A DNA stretch of 64,000 nucleotides. It comes from Streptomyces sp. ML-6 (GTDB lineage: Bacteria; Actinomycetota; Actinomycetes; Streptomycetales; Streptomycetaceae). The notes under the pieces are model-generated. The model saw only the letters and a program-made list of their open reading frames with translations. It was not told the DNA's origin and made no database searches. A program made the position numbers and the translations under genes. Positions 1 to 8,702 of the stretch are shown piece by piece. The DNA lies in NCBI RefSeq assembly GCF_030116705.1, contig NZ_JAOTIK010000001.1:3068001-3132000 (forward strand), read 5' to 3'. Numbering within the stretch: the stretch's first letter is position 1; every line of letters starts with the position of its first letter.

Positions 1-3000
1 CGAGGGTGGTGGTGTTGCCCAGCGGGTCGGTGAGGGTGGTGGGCTGGTCGTACGGACCGTTGTAGACCGCGGTGCCGGACTGGCGTGCCTGTGGCGTACC
101 TGCGAGCTCGGTGGTGCGGGTGACGTATCCGTTGGCGTCGTAGGTGAATTCGGTGCGACGGCCGTACGGGTCGGTGACCGCGTCCACGCGGTGGCGGGGT
201 CCCCGGTGGTATTGGGTGGTGCGGGCCAGGGTGCTGCCGTATGCCTGGGTGTCCTTGACTCCGTAGCCGTCGGCGTCGAACTCGACCCGCCTCAGGGAGC
301 CGCCGGGCTGTGTGACCGTTGTGGAGGTCACCTTGCCCGCGCCGGTCAGCGTGTACTCGAAGGTGTACTTGGCTCCTTCGGTGAGCGTCTGCTCCTTGAC
401 CCGCCCGCTCTCGTAGACATTGGACATGTAGGTGATGCCACGGGCATCCACTGCTGTCCTGATGCGGTTGGACGTGCCGTCGTACGTGTAGCGGCTGATC
501 TTGCCGGCCGGGTCCGTCACCGTGCTCAGCCGGCCTGCGGTGTCGTAGGCGTAGGAGGTGGTGCGGCCTGTGTTGTCGGTGGCCGTCTTCACCCGATGCT
601 CGGTGTCGTAGGCAAGGGAGATCCAGCGGCCTCCCGGTGTCGTGATGCGGGTGATCTCGCCCTTGGTCCCGGCCAGGCGGGTCAGCTTGAGCGTGTTGCC
701 GTGCCGGTCGCGGATCTCCTTCAGAGGCGAGTAGTGCGGGAAGACCCATACGGCTCCGTCACGGAAGCGCAGCTCCCACTCGCCGTCACCGTTGTTGATG
801 ATCTTTGAGCCGCGGAACCCGGTTGGCGTGTCCAGAGGTTCGAAGACCGCGTCGGAGACTCCTGTGCCCGGTGATGTCCTGGTGAAGTGGACTTTGTTGC
901 CACCGGGCAGGTAGAGGTCGACTTCCTGCCACTGTTTCTCGGAGTGGAAGAAGGCGTTGTACGAGAGATCGCGGCCGATGCCGAAGGCGCGCTGACGGGT
1001 GTCACCCTGCCAGTAGGTGCGGGTGATCTCTGCCGAGCCTCGCGGGTCGGAGACTGCCAGGTCGGTGCGGGAGTCCGTGAGCATACCGGTCGTGAGCTCG
1101 ACGGGGTCTCCGGAGAACCAGTCGATGACATCCGCCAGCCAGGACGTGTCCCAGGGAACCAGACTGCCTACGTTGAACATGGCGCCGTGGAAGGACCAGA
1201 CGCGAGTCCTGGCATCCGGCACGACCTGACGGCCGTCTGCGGAGACTTCGCCGTGTCCGTAGACATACCAGCCCTTCTCGCTCGGGTCGTAGTCCATGAA
1301 CTCGACACGAGTGCCCGGGGCTTCGTGCGTGTAGTTGGGGTAGATGACCCGTGCACCTTCGGGGAAGACGTACGTTCCGCCCGGCTGGACGGTGAAGTAG
1401 ACGGGCACCACGCTGTTCTTCGGGAGCGGGAACGGCGGTCGATCGAGCGGGATGGCCGAGATCCCGAGTTCGGTTACCGGCTTGCCTTTGTCATCCCGGA
1501 CCACGGACCCCTTGGGAATCCGCACCTCAAGGCCGGGAATTTTCGGGGTCTTCAGTACGATCTCGGCCTTGGCCGGGGCGGAGAATCGCACGGTGTGCTT
1601 GGTGTCCAGCGGTGTCATCCATACGGGGAACCCAAGGTCCGTGGTAGTGCCGGCCCTGGGGCGGATGTGGATGTCGAACCGGCCGTAGCTTCGCTTCTTT
1701 GTGTTCGCGCTGGCCCCGTCGACTACCAGGGTCGTGGCCTCGGGACTAATTCCGGCCAGGAGGAACCTGCCCTGGCTGTCGGTGCGGGTTGTCTTCCGGC
1801 CGACAGTTACGGTGACCTTGGGCAGTGGTGTGCCGTCGAGTCGCAGAACATGCCCGGCCATGGCAGTAGAACGGGCCGGGGCACGCAGGGCCGACGGGGT
1901 CTTGGACGTCTTGCCGCGTGCCGTGATCCAGTCCTGTCCTGCCAGTTGAGGCTTGCCGGGTTGCCAGGCATCCTTACCGGAAGGGAAGACTTTGGTCGTA
2001 TTTTCCCGTTCTGTGGGCTTATTGTTCCGGGCTGACGCAGGGGTGGGTGCGACGGTGGTGCCGGTTGGCTTGAGGCCGAGGTTGTAGGTACCGGTCTCCA
2101 TCGGCCCCGGCTCCACGACGAGGGTGTGGGTACCAGTAGCTGTAAGCGCCGGCAGGTCGGTCGTCAGGGTTGTCTTGGACATGTACCGGCCGTTGATCAC
2201 TGGCTTGCCGTCTGGGCCGTAGACGTACAGAGTCCAGTAGGGATGCGGTGGGGCGTCGAGAGCGAGCGTGAGTTTGTCGCCTTTGGTGGCAGTGAAGGTG
2301 TAGTGCGCGTTCTGTCCAGCCTGGGTGAGTTTTGCCGGGCGTTTCTGCCCATCGGCCTGAAGGGTGCCTCCGTCGGCGTCCGGTACGAGTGTGGCGGTGG
2401 TGCTGCCTGTTGCGGGTTTGTTGGGCCGAACGAATACGTAGTGGGTGCCGGCTGCCAGTGGGGCAAGGAGGTCGGCGTCCGACGGCGCCCTGGATACCGA
2501 CGTGAGGTACGCGCTGGTGGTGGCACCGGGCGCCTGATGCGCGACTTGGGCGGTCTCCGTGAGTGTGGTGTCGGTGAACACGACAGCGGATCCGTCGCCT
2601 GCTGCGGCCGTTATGACCAGCGCAAGCTGCTGCCCTGGCCGGGTGATCTCAGCAGTCGCGCTCGGGTCGGATGCCGAGAGAGAAGCGAGGGTGGGCTTCG
2701 AGAGCCAGAGGGTCATGGTGCCGGTTGCCGCGCCACCGGGGGCGAGAAGCAGGGCGTACTTGGCTCCCGGAGTCAGCCCGGAAAGGTAGCTGATCGCGGA
2801 CGCGGCGGCAGGCACCGTCCCTACAGAGCTACCACTCCCACCTTCCGGTCCGATCAGGCGCACGTCCATGCCCTGGGTGACGGTGTTCGCTGTGACAGCA
2901 AAGCCCAGGGAGACCGTGTCCGGGGCAGTGAACTCGACGCGGAGTCGTTGGCCGACCCGTGAGAGGGACGCCTGTACGGAGGCCCCATCGGGCTGCAGGC

Positions 3001-5164
3001 TTGTAGTGGCGTCCGGTGACAGCGTGAGTTGAAGGGATCCGGTCCCGCCCAGGTTCGGGGCAACAGTGATCTGATAGGTGCCGGATTCAGGTAGACCGGA
3101 CAGGTCTACCGTACTGGCGGCACCGGGGCCTACATACTGTGCGCTGACGACCTTCAGTCCCGACGGGGCCGTCACCGTAATGTTCACAGCGGTGGTGAAG
3201 GTGTTGCTGTTGATGCCCAGCGCCAGGTCGTCGCCGGCTTCAGCCTGGAGTGTCGCTTCTGCATCCTGTCCGAAGCGCGGGATGTCGACGGAGACTGCGG
3301 GACCTCCGGCGGAGACGGCTCCCACAGCAACTGGGGCCGACAGAAGCAGCGTGACCGTCCCCGTTCCGAGCCCATCCGGTTTGGTGGTGACCGTGTAGGT
3401 TCCAGAGCTCGGGAGCTTCGGACTGTCCCACTGCAGACGTGAATTCGCCGGAACCGCGAACTTACTGCCGATGAGTTCCCCGGCCGGCCCCCGAACCTCC
3501 AGCGTGTTGAATGAGGAGAAGTCGCCCGCGGTGGCGCCCAGCGAGATGCGCTGCCCTGCCTGAGCGGCGAAGGTGGCGGAGCCGCTCTGTCCTGGCCTTC
3601 CGATCGGTATCGCGACTTCTGGTCCTGTGTCGCTCAGCTCGCCCGCCTGGATGGGGTGGGATCCGGTGATCCGGACCGCTCCGGTTCCGGCCTGACCGGG
3701 TTCGACGGACAACAGGTACTGGCCGGACTCGGTCAGTGACGTGATGACCGATGATGCCTTTCCTTTGGCTGCTGTGTAGAGGAGATCCAGTTGTTTGCCG
3801 GACGGTGAATACAGCCGTGTATTGACGGACGTGGTCATGGCTGCTGCGTCTACGCCCACGTTCAGCGACTGCCCGAGCTGAGCGTCGATGGTGAGCAGCG
3901 CCTTCTGGCCGGCTCTGGTCAGACTCACATCGGTGGCGGGGCCAATCGTGTCGACCACACCGGTCTTGGTCTTCGAGACCGTTACGGTCACCTCGCCGAT
4001 ATTGTTCGAGCCGGGGATCAGCATCAGGACGTAGCGTCCCACCACTGGCAGGTCTCTGACCTGCCAGTCTCCCGTAGGCTTGGAGAACGATGCGGTGCCG
4101 ACCTGTTCACCGGTCGGTGCCATGAGTTGCACCCGAACAGGCACGTCGAACGTCGATCCGGTGAATCCGAAGCTGATGTTGTCGCCTTGATCAGCGTCGA
4201 ACAGCACCTCGGCACGGTTACCCGGTGTCGTCACCGATACCGTAGGGGGTGTTTCGTCTGTCACCGATGTCTTCTCCGATGACTCGATCTCGGAGCCGCT
4301 CGGCAGAATCTGATAACTCGAAGAGCTGGCAGTGGTGCCGGCTGGAGTGGCGAGCTCGACCGGTCCTGTGACAGCCCCCGCAGGCACGACTACGGTCAGT
4401 GCGCTATCCGTACGGGACTTGACCTGGGCAAGCACTCCCCCGCCGAACCGGACCACATTGTCCGTCATTGTTGGTGCAAAACCTGATCCGGCAAGGACGA
4501 CTTCGGCACCCACCATTCCAGATGCTGGAGTCAGTTTGACGACTGAGGGTGCAGGCGCGGCCGGGCTGAAGGACTCCGTGGACTGAACAGTCTTACCGCC
4601 GGTCGTGACTGAGACACGTCCGGCAGGCGCCCCGGCAGGCACCTTTACTTTGAGCTGGGTTGTGGCAGCGGACACGACTTCGGCCGCCGCCGCCCCGAAC
4701 GTGACCGTGTTCGACGTCGGTGTCGTAGCGAAACCCGTACCGGAAATCGTCACAGTCGCACCGGTTGCCGCACTGGCCGGTACCAGGGAGAGAACCGACA
4801 GGTCACTCGACGCGAAACGGTCCACACCAAGGCGGTTGCCCGCCGCGTCGTAGCGGTAGCGGGCGGTCTCGCCGGCCGGGTCCGTGACACCGACGAGGCG
4901 GGATGCCGCATCGTAGGCGTACACCGCGTTGTTCGTGACCGGCTCGACGACCGCAGGTGCGGTCGGACCCGCCGGGCTGTCAACGGGCGGCGAGTCGTCG
5001 AGGGTGCTGCCCTGAGTCCGGGTGGACACTGCCGACAAGGGAGCGGACGGAGCCGCTTCTGCGGGCACCAGCCCGACCGACAAGGCCAGCCCCAGCGCCC
5101 CCACCGTGATTGCTCGCCAACGTGTGGACACACCTGTTCCGAACCGTTCGCCGCGCATGCGCAC
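1..5164 (-). CDS. Giant secreted RHS/YD-repeat protein with TIG and beta-sandwich repeats (partial, 3' end off left edge)
   Basis: Open on the minus strand from about 5164 through base 1 with no stop, so at least 1,720 codons are visible. GTG at 5164 sits 5 nt after GGGAGGG; ATG at 5158 is the alternative. The N-terminus has a signal-peptide-like segment (AITVGALGLALSVGLVPAEA). Two YD repeats follow at about residues 77-108, two IPT/TIG domains at about 118-280, and about seven pre-peptidase-like beta-sandwich repeats at about 305-1040, several opening with G-Q plus a hydrophobic strand. A DUF6531-like module starts near residue 1345 (GDPVELTTGMLTDSR), then RHS/YD repeats (SYAYDTAGRLSTVTDPAGK) run to the edge. 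RHS proteins of this layout are often secreted polymorphic toxins carrying the toxin at the C-terminus; that end is not visible, so toxicity is inference. Confidence 0.9.
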   Translation of the reverse strand, partial: MRMRGERFGTGVSTRWRAITVGALGLALSVGLVPAEAAPSAPLSAVSTRTQGSTLDDSPPVDSPAGPTAPAVVEPVTNNAVYAYDAASRLVGVTDPAGETARYRYDAAGNRLGVDRFASSDLSVLSLVPASAATGATVTISGTGFATTPTSNTVTFGAAAAEVVSAATTQLKVKVPAGAPAGRVSVTTGGKTVQSTESFSPAAPAPSVVKLTPASGMVGAEVVLAGSGFAPTMTDNVVRFGGGVLAQVKSRTDSALTVVVPAGAVTGPVELATPAGTTASSSSYQILPSGSEIESSEKTSVTDETPPTVSVTTPGNRAEVLFDADQGDNISFGFTGSTFDVPVRVQLMAPTGEQVGTASFSKPTGDWQVRDLPVVGRYVLMLIPGSNNIGEVTVTVSKTKTGVVDTIGPATDVSLTRAGQKALLTIDAQLGQSLNVGVDAAAMTTSVNTRLYSPSGKQLDLLYTAAKGKASSVITSLTESGQYLLSVEPGQAGTGAVRITGSHPIQAGELSDTGPEVAIPIGRPGQSGSATFAAQAGQRISLGATAGDFSSFNTLEVRGPAGELIGSKFAVPANSRLQWDSPKLPSSGTYTVTTKPDGLGTGTVTLLLSAPVAVGAVSAGGPAVSVDIPRFGQDAEATLQAEAGDDLALGINSNTFTTAVNITVTAPSGLKVVSAQYVGPGAASTVDLSGLPESGTYQITVAPNLGGTGSLQLTLSPDATTSLQPDGASVQASLSRVGQRLRVEFTAPDTVSLGFAVTANTVTQGMDVRLIGPEGGSGSSVGTVPAAASAISYLSGLTPGAKYALLLAPGGAATGTMTLWLSKPTLASLSASDPSATAEITRPGQQLALVITAAAGDGSAVVFTDTTLTETAQVAHQAPGATTSAYLTSVSRAPSDADLLAPLAAGTHYVFVRPNKPATGSTTATLVPDADGGTLQADGQKRPAKLTQAGQNAHYTFTATKGDKLTLALDAPPHPYWTLYVYGPDGKPVINGRYMSKTTLTTDLPALTATGTHTLVVEPGPMETGTYNLGLKPTGTTVAPTPASARNNKPTERENTTKVFPSGKDAWQPGKPQLAGQDWITARGKTSKTPSALRAPARSTAMAGHVLRLDGTPLPKVTVTVGRKTTRTDSQGRFLLAGISPEATTLVVDGASANTKKRSYGRFDIHIRPRAGTTTDLGFPVWMTPLDTKHTVRFSAPAKAEIVLKTPKIPGLEVRIPKGSVVRDDKGKPVTELGISAIPLDRPPFPLPKNSVVPVYFTVQPGGTYVFPEGARVIYPNYTHEAPGTRVEFMDYDPSEKGWYVYGHGEVSADGRQVVPDARTRVWSFHGAMFNVGSLVPWDTSWLADVIDWFSGDPVELTTGMLTDSRTDLAVSDPRGSAEITRTYWQGDTRQRAFGIGRDLSYNAFFHSEKQWQEVDLYLPGGNKVHFTRTSPGTGVSDAVFEPLDTPTGFRGSKIINNGDGEWELRFRDGAVWVFPHYSPLKEIRDRHGNTLKLTRLAGTKGEITRITTPGGRWISLAYDTEHRVKTATDNTGRTTSYAYDTAGRLSTVTDPAGKISRYTYDGTSNRIRTAVDARGITYMSNVYESGRVKEQTLTEGAKYTFEYTLTGAGKVTSTTVTQPGGSLRRVEFDADGYGVKDTQAYGSTLARTTQYHRGPRHRVDAVTDPYGRRTEFTYDANGYVTRTTELAGTPQARQSGTAVYNGPYDQPTTLTDPLGNTTTL

Positions 5165-5520
5165 GCCGTCCCTCCCCAGGGCCCCCTCATGAGTCACGAA
5201 TGACCCATGACACCCACACTTCCCATGCGAGCGGTCACAAGATACACACAAACTGTCACCACTGAGCGGAAGGAGACGAGATCACGCCAACACCGCACAC
5301 CTACAGCAACGTTGCAGGGTGTCAGGTGAAGGAAGGAGAACGGCCTGTTCGATGCCATCGCCACAGGCCAACCCGTCGGAGCCGGAGCCGCTGCCGTCGG
5401 CCTCCGTCGGCGATTACCAACGCGCGACACTTTCGGCATGCCCGGGATCAAGAATGTTCCCCTCCCCCGGGCTGCCGCCCTGCGGTCGGGCTCCGTGTCC
5501 GGCCTCCGTCGACGTCGGGA

Positions 5521-5694
5521 TTCTCTGATCAGCGCCGCCCCTGACAAGGACGGGATGCACCAGCTCACGAAGCGCCGGAACTCCGTCTGGCATCAGCAGA
5601 TCGCCGAGCACGGGTACGGCTACGAGATCCGGCTCCCGGACAGGGCCTTCCACTCCGATCTGGCCTTCTTCCCGCTGCTGCCGACGCCGGGCTG
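5521..5694 (+). pseudogene. Possible N-terminal remnant of a PIG-V-like membrane mannosyltransferase
   Basis: The reading frame in this stretch gives VWHQQIAEHGYGYEIRLPD followed by an FHSDLAFFPLLP block. Actinobacterial PIG-V-type glycosyltransferases carry a similar N-terminal luminal block (WYxxIAxxGYG ... HSDLAFFPLLP). The frame stops right after this block, and the roughly 350 residues of membrane helices expected of such an enzyme are absent. A further coding-like piece at about 5720-5915 (EWLMFLTAARDVWTAWHLYL) is in a different frame. I read this as a decayed gene; family recognition is from memory of the motif. Confidence 0.35.
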
Positions 5695-6184
5695 ATCCGG
5701 GCGGCCAGGCGGACGGTGCAGGTCGCTCGCGGCGTACGCCCGCACCCACCGGCGCCGACTGAGCGGATACCAGCGCCTGACCGCCGGCTACACCATGTCC
5801 CGCCCGTTCAGCCCCGTGGAATGGCTGATGTTCTTGACGGCGGCGCGCGACGTGTGGACGGCCTGGCATCTGTACCTGTCGCGGCCCGCTTGGTCGGTCC
5901 GCTGCGTTTCCTGAGCCCGTCGGCAGTGGTCGGGGCCCTGGCCATCAACGCCAGGCGCCGCTGACGACGCTCTCGCGCGCGCCCGGCCCGTCAGATCACG
6001 CGGAAGAGGTCGGCGGCGGTGTGGACGTCGGTGAGGTCCCCGGCCGCGTGGCCGATCGGCCGGTACGAAGTAGACCCCCGTCCTTCTTCGCACCGGCCTC
6101 CGGCAGCGGCCCGGACCCGGGCTCGGCAACGACTCTGATGCGCCAACTTCCGCATGGCCAGCCCTGCTGGACGATCTGGGTTCG

Positions 6185-6200
6185 CGTGGGACGTCCCACG
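6185..6200. promoter_or_regulatory. Perfect 16-bp palindrome, candidate operator
   Basis: CGTGGGACGTCCCACG is a perfect inverted repeat with no spacer, about 140 bp before the start of the XRE-type gene at 6338. A 16-bp perfect palindrome in a non-coding stretch suits a dimeric regulator; its identity cannot be read from the sequence. Confidence 0.4.
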
Positions 6201-6288
6201 TTCTGAGCTGCTGGGACGCGTCTTCTCAAGAGGCGTTCGCGGGACGGTGGTCCGTGGCCGACACGCCACGACTTCTTCTGTGTGGCCC

Positions 6289-6311
6289 GATGCCTCACTA
6301 TTTATGGCATC
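6289..6311. promoter_or_regulatory. Inverted repeat around an AT-rich core in front of the XRE-type gene
   Basis: GATGCC (6289-6294) and GGCATC (6306-6311) flank the only AT-rich core in the area (tcactatttat). The core resembles a -10 region 27-40 nt before the ATG at 6338. It may be a promoter with an overlapping autoregulatory site for the HTH protein encoded just downstream. Confidence 0.35.
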
Positions 6312-6337
6312 AGCCAGAAGCATCGGGGGGAAGCCGC

Positions 6338-7264
6338 ATGCCGCGATGGAAAGAGCTGCCCGCAGAGATCTCCACCAGCGAACGCCAACTGCTCGTCCAA
6401 TTGCGCAGGCTGAAGGACCACAGTGAGCTGAGCCTGGCCTCGCTGGCGGGCCGGACCAGTTACAGCCGTTCCTCGTGGGAGCGGTACCTGAACGGGAAGA
6501 AGCCCGTACCGCGCAAGGCCGTCGAGGAACTGGCCCAGGTCTGCGGTACGGAGCCGACGCGCCTCCTCGTGCTGTACGACGTCGCCGAGCGGTCCCGCCC
6601 CCGGACGACCGCGACCGGGCGTACGGACGAACCCTCGTCGGCGTCCCCGGAGTCCGCGCGGCCTCTCGACCCCACCCGGGAAATGGAGCCGGAAACGGAG
6701 CCCCGGCAGGAGCCCGAACAGGGCCGGGGACAGAACCGGGGGCAGGAACGGGAGGCGGCCTCGGCCGCCGCTCCGGAGCCGAAGGCGACACCGGAGCCTG
6801 AGCAGCCGGAGCTTCAGCAGCCAACGCCCCGACGGCCGGGCCGCACCGTGCCGTTGGGGTGGCTGGTCGCCGCGGTGGTCCTGGCCGTCGCCGTGTCCTT
6901 CGGGGCCGGGCTGCTGACGGCGCGGGCGTGGGACGACGACGCCCCGGCGAAGAAGACCGGCCCCGTGGCGGCCGGAACGGGGTACCTGCGCGGCCAGACC
7001 TACGAGTGCACGGTGCAGCGGAAGGGCGGCACGCTGCGGGCGGGGCACAGCGACACCCGCGAGATGCTGCTCGACATCAACAGCACCGGTTTCGACGTGG
7101 TGGAGGCCCAGTGCCTGCTGCGCGAGCAGGGCTTCGACCCCGGTGTCTTCGACGGGCTGTACGACGAGCGGACCAAGGAGGCCGCGAAGAAGTTCCAGCA
7201 GGCCCGCCACCTGGTCGTCGACGGCATCATCGGCCCGGACACCTGGAGGGAGCTGCGCAAATGA
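6338..7264 (+). CDS. Membrane-anchored XRE-type HTH protein with C-terminal peptidoglycan-binding domain
   Basis: 308 aa. The ATG at 6338 follows a GGGGGG stretch by 7 nt and is preferred over the longer frame. Residues 12-75 form an XRE-like HTH (LASLAGRTSYSRSSWERYL). Residues 80-165 are a Glu/Pro/Arg-rich disordered linker, 171-195 a single transmembrane helix (LVAAVVLAVAVSFGAGLL), and 234-308 an extracytoplasmic PG_binding_1-type module (FDGLYDERTKEAAKKFQQ). The order predicts a cytoplasmic DNA-binding or partner-binding head coupled to a cell-wall-sensing tail. The stop overlaps the next start by 4 nt (ATGA), so the two are translationally coupled. The target is unknown. Confidence 0.85.
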   Translation: MPRWKELPAEISTSERQLLVQLRRLKDHSELSLASLAGRTSYSRSSWERYLNGKKPVPRKAVEELAQVCGTEPTRLLVLYDVAERSRPRTTATGRTDEPSSASPESARPLDPTREMEPETEPRQEPEQGRGQNRGQEREAASAAAPEPKATPEPEQPELQQPTPRRPGRTVPLGWLVAAVVLAVAVSFGAGLLTARAWDDDAPAKKTGPVAAGTGYLRGQTYECTVQRKGGTLRAGHSDTREMLLDINSTGFDVVEAQCLLREQGFDPGVFDGLYDERTKEAAKKFQQARHLVVDGIIGPDTWRELRK

Positions 7265-8118
7265 CTGCTTCCACCGTGGGCGGTCAACTGGCGGAGGAAC
7301 TACGGGGCGTCAAGGAGCGGTCCGGGCTGAGCCTGGCCGCGCTGGCGGCTCGTACCCCGTACAGCAAATCGTCCTGGGAGCGGTACCTCAACGGGAAGAA
7401 GCCCGCTCCCCGCCAGGCGGTCGAGGCGCTGTGCGCGCTCACCGGGACGCCGTCCGGCCGGCTGCTGGCGCTCTGGGAACTGGCGGACGCCGAGTGGAGC
7501 GGCCGGGCGCGGCCCGTGTCCGCGCCGCAGGTTCCGGACGAACCGGCGGAGGCCGGGCCGGCGGAGGCCGAACCGGAACGTCTCGCCGCCGCCACCCCGT
7601 CCGACCCCGCCACCCGTGCGGACATGCGGCGGTGGGCGGTGGGCGCGGCCGTCATCGGGGTGGTGGCGGCCGGGCTGGCCGGGGCCGCCCTCCTCGGTGC
7701 CGGGTCCGCCCGCCCCGGCACGGAGCCGGACGGGCGGTCCCACGCCGTCACGGAGCCGCTCGTGCGCAACCCCGGGTGCAGGGCCGACGGCTGCGAGGGC
7801 AAGGACCCCGTGGTCATGGGCTGCGGCGGGGCCGGGATGATCACCACCCTCGCCACCCACACCGCGTCCGGCGGGCGGCGCCTGGAACTCCGCCACGCCG
7901 CGCTGTGCCGCACCCTGTGGGTACGCACCACGGGGTTGCGGCCGGGCGACCGGGTCGAGCTGTCCCTGCCGACCGGGCACACCCAATGGGTCACGGCCAC
8001 GGGAGGCCGTGACACCAGGCAGTACCTGGCCACCCCGATGACGGCGGGCGACAGCGGGGCGGGCAGCCGGATCTGCCTGGAGGTACCGGGCAGCCGCCCC
8101 GAGTGCTTCACCGGCTGA
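7261..8118 (+). CDS. Membrane-anchored XRE-type HTH protein with DUF2690-like domain
   Basis: 285 aa, start ATG at 7261 inside the stop region of the upstream paralogue. The first 70 residues closely match that neighbour (SSWERYLNGKKPAPRQAVE against SSWERYLNGKKPVPRKAVE), so the pair arose by duplication. After a Pro/Ala/Glu linker there is one transmembrane helix at about 124-148. Then comes an extracytoplasmic Cys-containing region (GCRADGCEGKDPVVMGCG) with the look of DUF2690, a domain common in Streptomyces XRE proteins. The two proteins share a cytoplasmic head but carry different external domains, suggesting two sensors feeding related outputs (inference). Confidence 0.85.
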   Translation: MTASTVGGQLAEELRGVKERSGLSLAALAARTPYSKSSWERYLNGKKPAPRQAVEALCALTGTPSGRLLALWELADAEWSGRARPVSAPQVPDEPAEAGPAEAEPERLAAATPSDPATRADMRRWAVGAAVIGVVAAGLAGAALLGAGSARPGTEPDGRSHAVTEPLVRNPGCRADGCEGKDPVVMGCGGAGMITTLATHTASGGRRLELRHAALCRTLWVRTTGLRPGDRVELSLPTGHTQWVTATGGRDTRQYLATPMTAGDSGAGSRICLEVPGSRPECFTG

Positions 8119-8422
8119 TCCAGGGATCCGGGAAGCCGGGAAGCTGGGGAGCCAGAGATCCAGGGCGCGCCCGGCCCTGCCGGTACGCATGCCGAAAGGG
8201 CGCGCCCGATCTCCCGGACACGCCCTTTCGTCGGGCCTTCGCCAGGCCCCCGTCGGGCCTTCCTCGGGCCCTCGTCAGGCCTTCGCCAGACCTCTGTCGG
8301 ACAACGCGCGAGCGCGCAGGCCGGATCGGCGGTCGCGAAACGCGTCAGTGGTCCACTGGTCCAGTGCTCGCCGGACAACACCGACGACCACGGAACATAC
8401 GCGTCAGGGAGCGCCGAGAAGG
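8119..8422. other. Convergent intergenic gap
   Basis: 304 bp between two convergent genes. It holds the hairpin at 8194-8229 and an imperfect run of GGGCCTTCGTC-like units at about 8231-8300. No gene is visible. Confidence 0.6.
8194..8229. terminator. Hairpin between convergent genes
   Basis: GAAAGGGCG (8194-8202) pairs with CGCCCTTTC (8221-8229) across an 18-nt loop. It lies about 75 bp after the XRE/DUF2690 stop and before the convergent small gene ending at 8423. There is no T-run, as is usual in Streptomyces. Confidence 0.4.
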
Positions 8423-8617
8423 TCAGCGGTCGCGGCGCTCGCGGAGGTCGTCCGCGGTCTCCCGGGCCCTGTCACGGCCCTGCCGCGACGCCTCCGAGGC
8501 CCGCCCGGACGCGTCCTGCGTCCGCTCGCGGCCCTCCTCCCGGCCCTCGCCCGCCTTCCGCTTCGCCTCGTCGGCGAGCTGCTGCGCCTTGTCCTTGAAC
8601 TGGTCTGCGATACCCAT
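8423..8617 (-). CDS. Small CsbD-like hydrophilic protein
   Basis: 64 aa, start ATG at 8617 behind GAGGAG with about 8 nt spacing; the longer upstream frame lacks a ribosome site. The protein starts GIADQFKDKAQQLADEAKRK and is dominated by Lys, Arg, Glu, Asp, Gln and Ala in an amphipathic helical pattern. This resembles CsbD/YjbJ-type general stress proteins and similar Streptomyces small helical proteins. It lies just downstream of the SDR gene on the same strand, with an 85-bp gap. The CsbD label is tentative. Confidence 0.65.
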   Translation of the reverse strand: MGIADQFKDKAQQLADEAKRKAGEGREEGRERTQDASGRASEASRQGRDRARETADDLRERRDR

Positions 8618-8702
8618 GCCGTTCACTCCTCGTGGGTGTGTGGGGGACGGTCCGTGAGGACCTCGTCCAGCGTCGCAGCCCCTCGCGCCCACCGCATGTC
8701 GA

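Larger units (their letters stand above)
5165..6337. other. Decayed intergenic stretch without an intact gene
   Basis: About 1.17 kb separate the RHS gene from the first XRE-type gene. All long frames here look like GC-rich shadows. Two short coding-like stretches stand out: a plus-strand piece at 5521-5694 (see pseudogene) and a minus-strand tail ending near 5991 that reads GHAAGDLTDVHTAADLFRVI. Neither has a full-length reading frame. The end near the XRE gene carries a perfect 16-bp palindrome (6185-6200) and a second inverted repeat (6289-6311). Confidence 0.6.
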
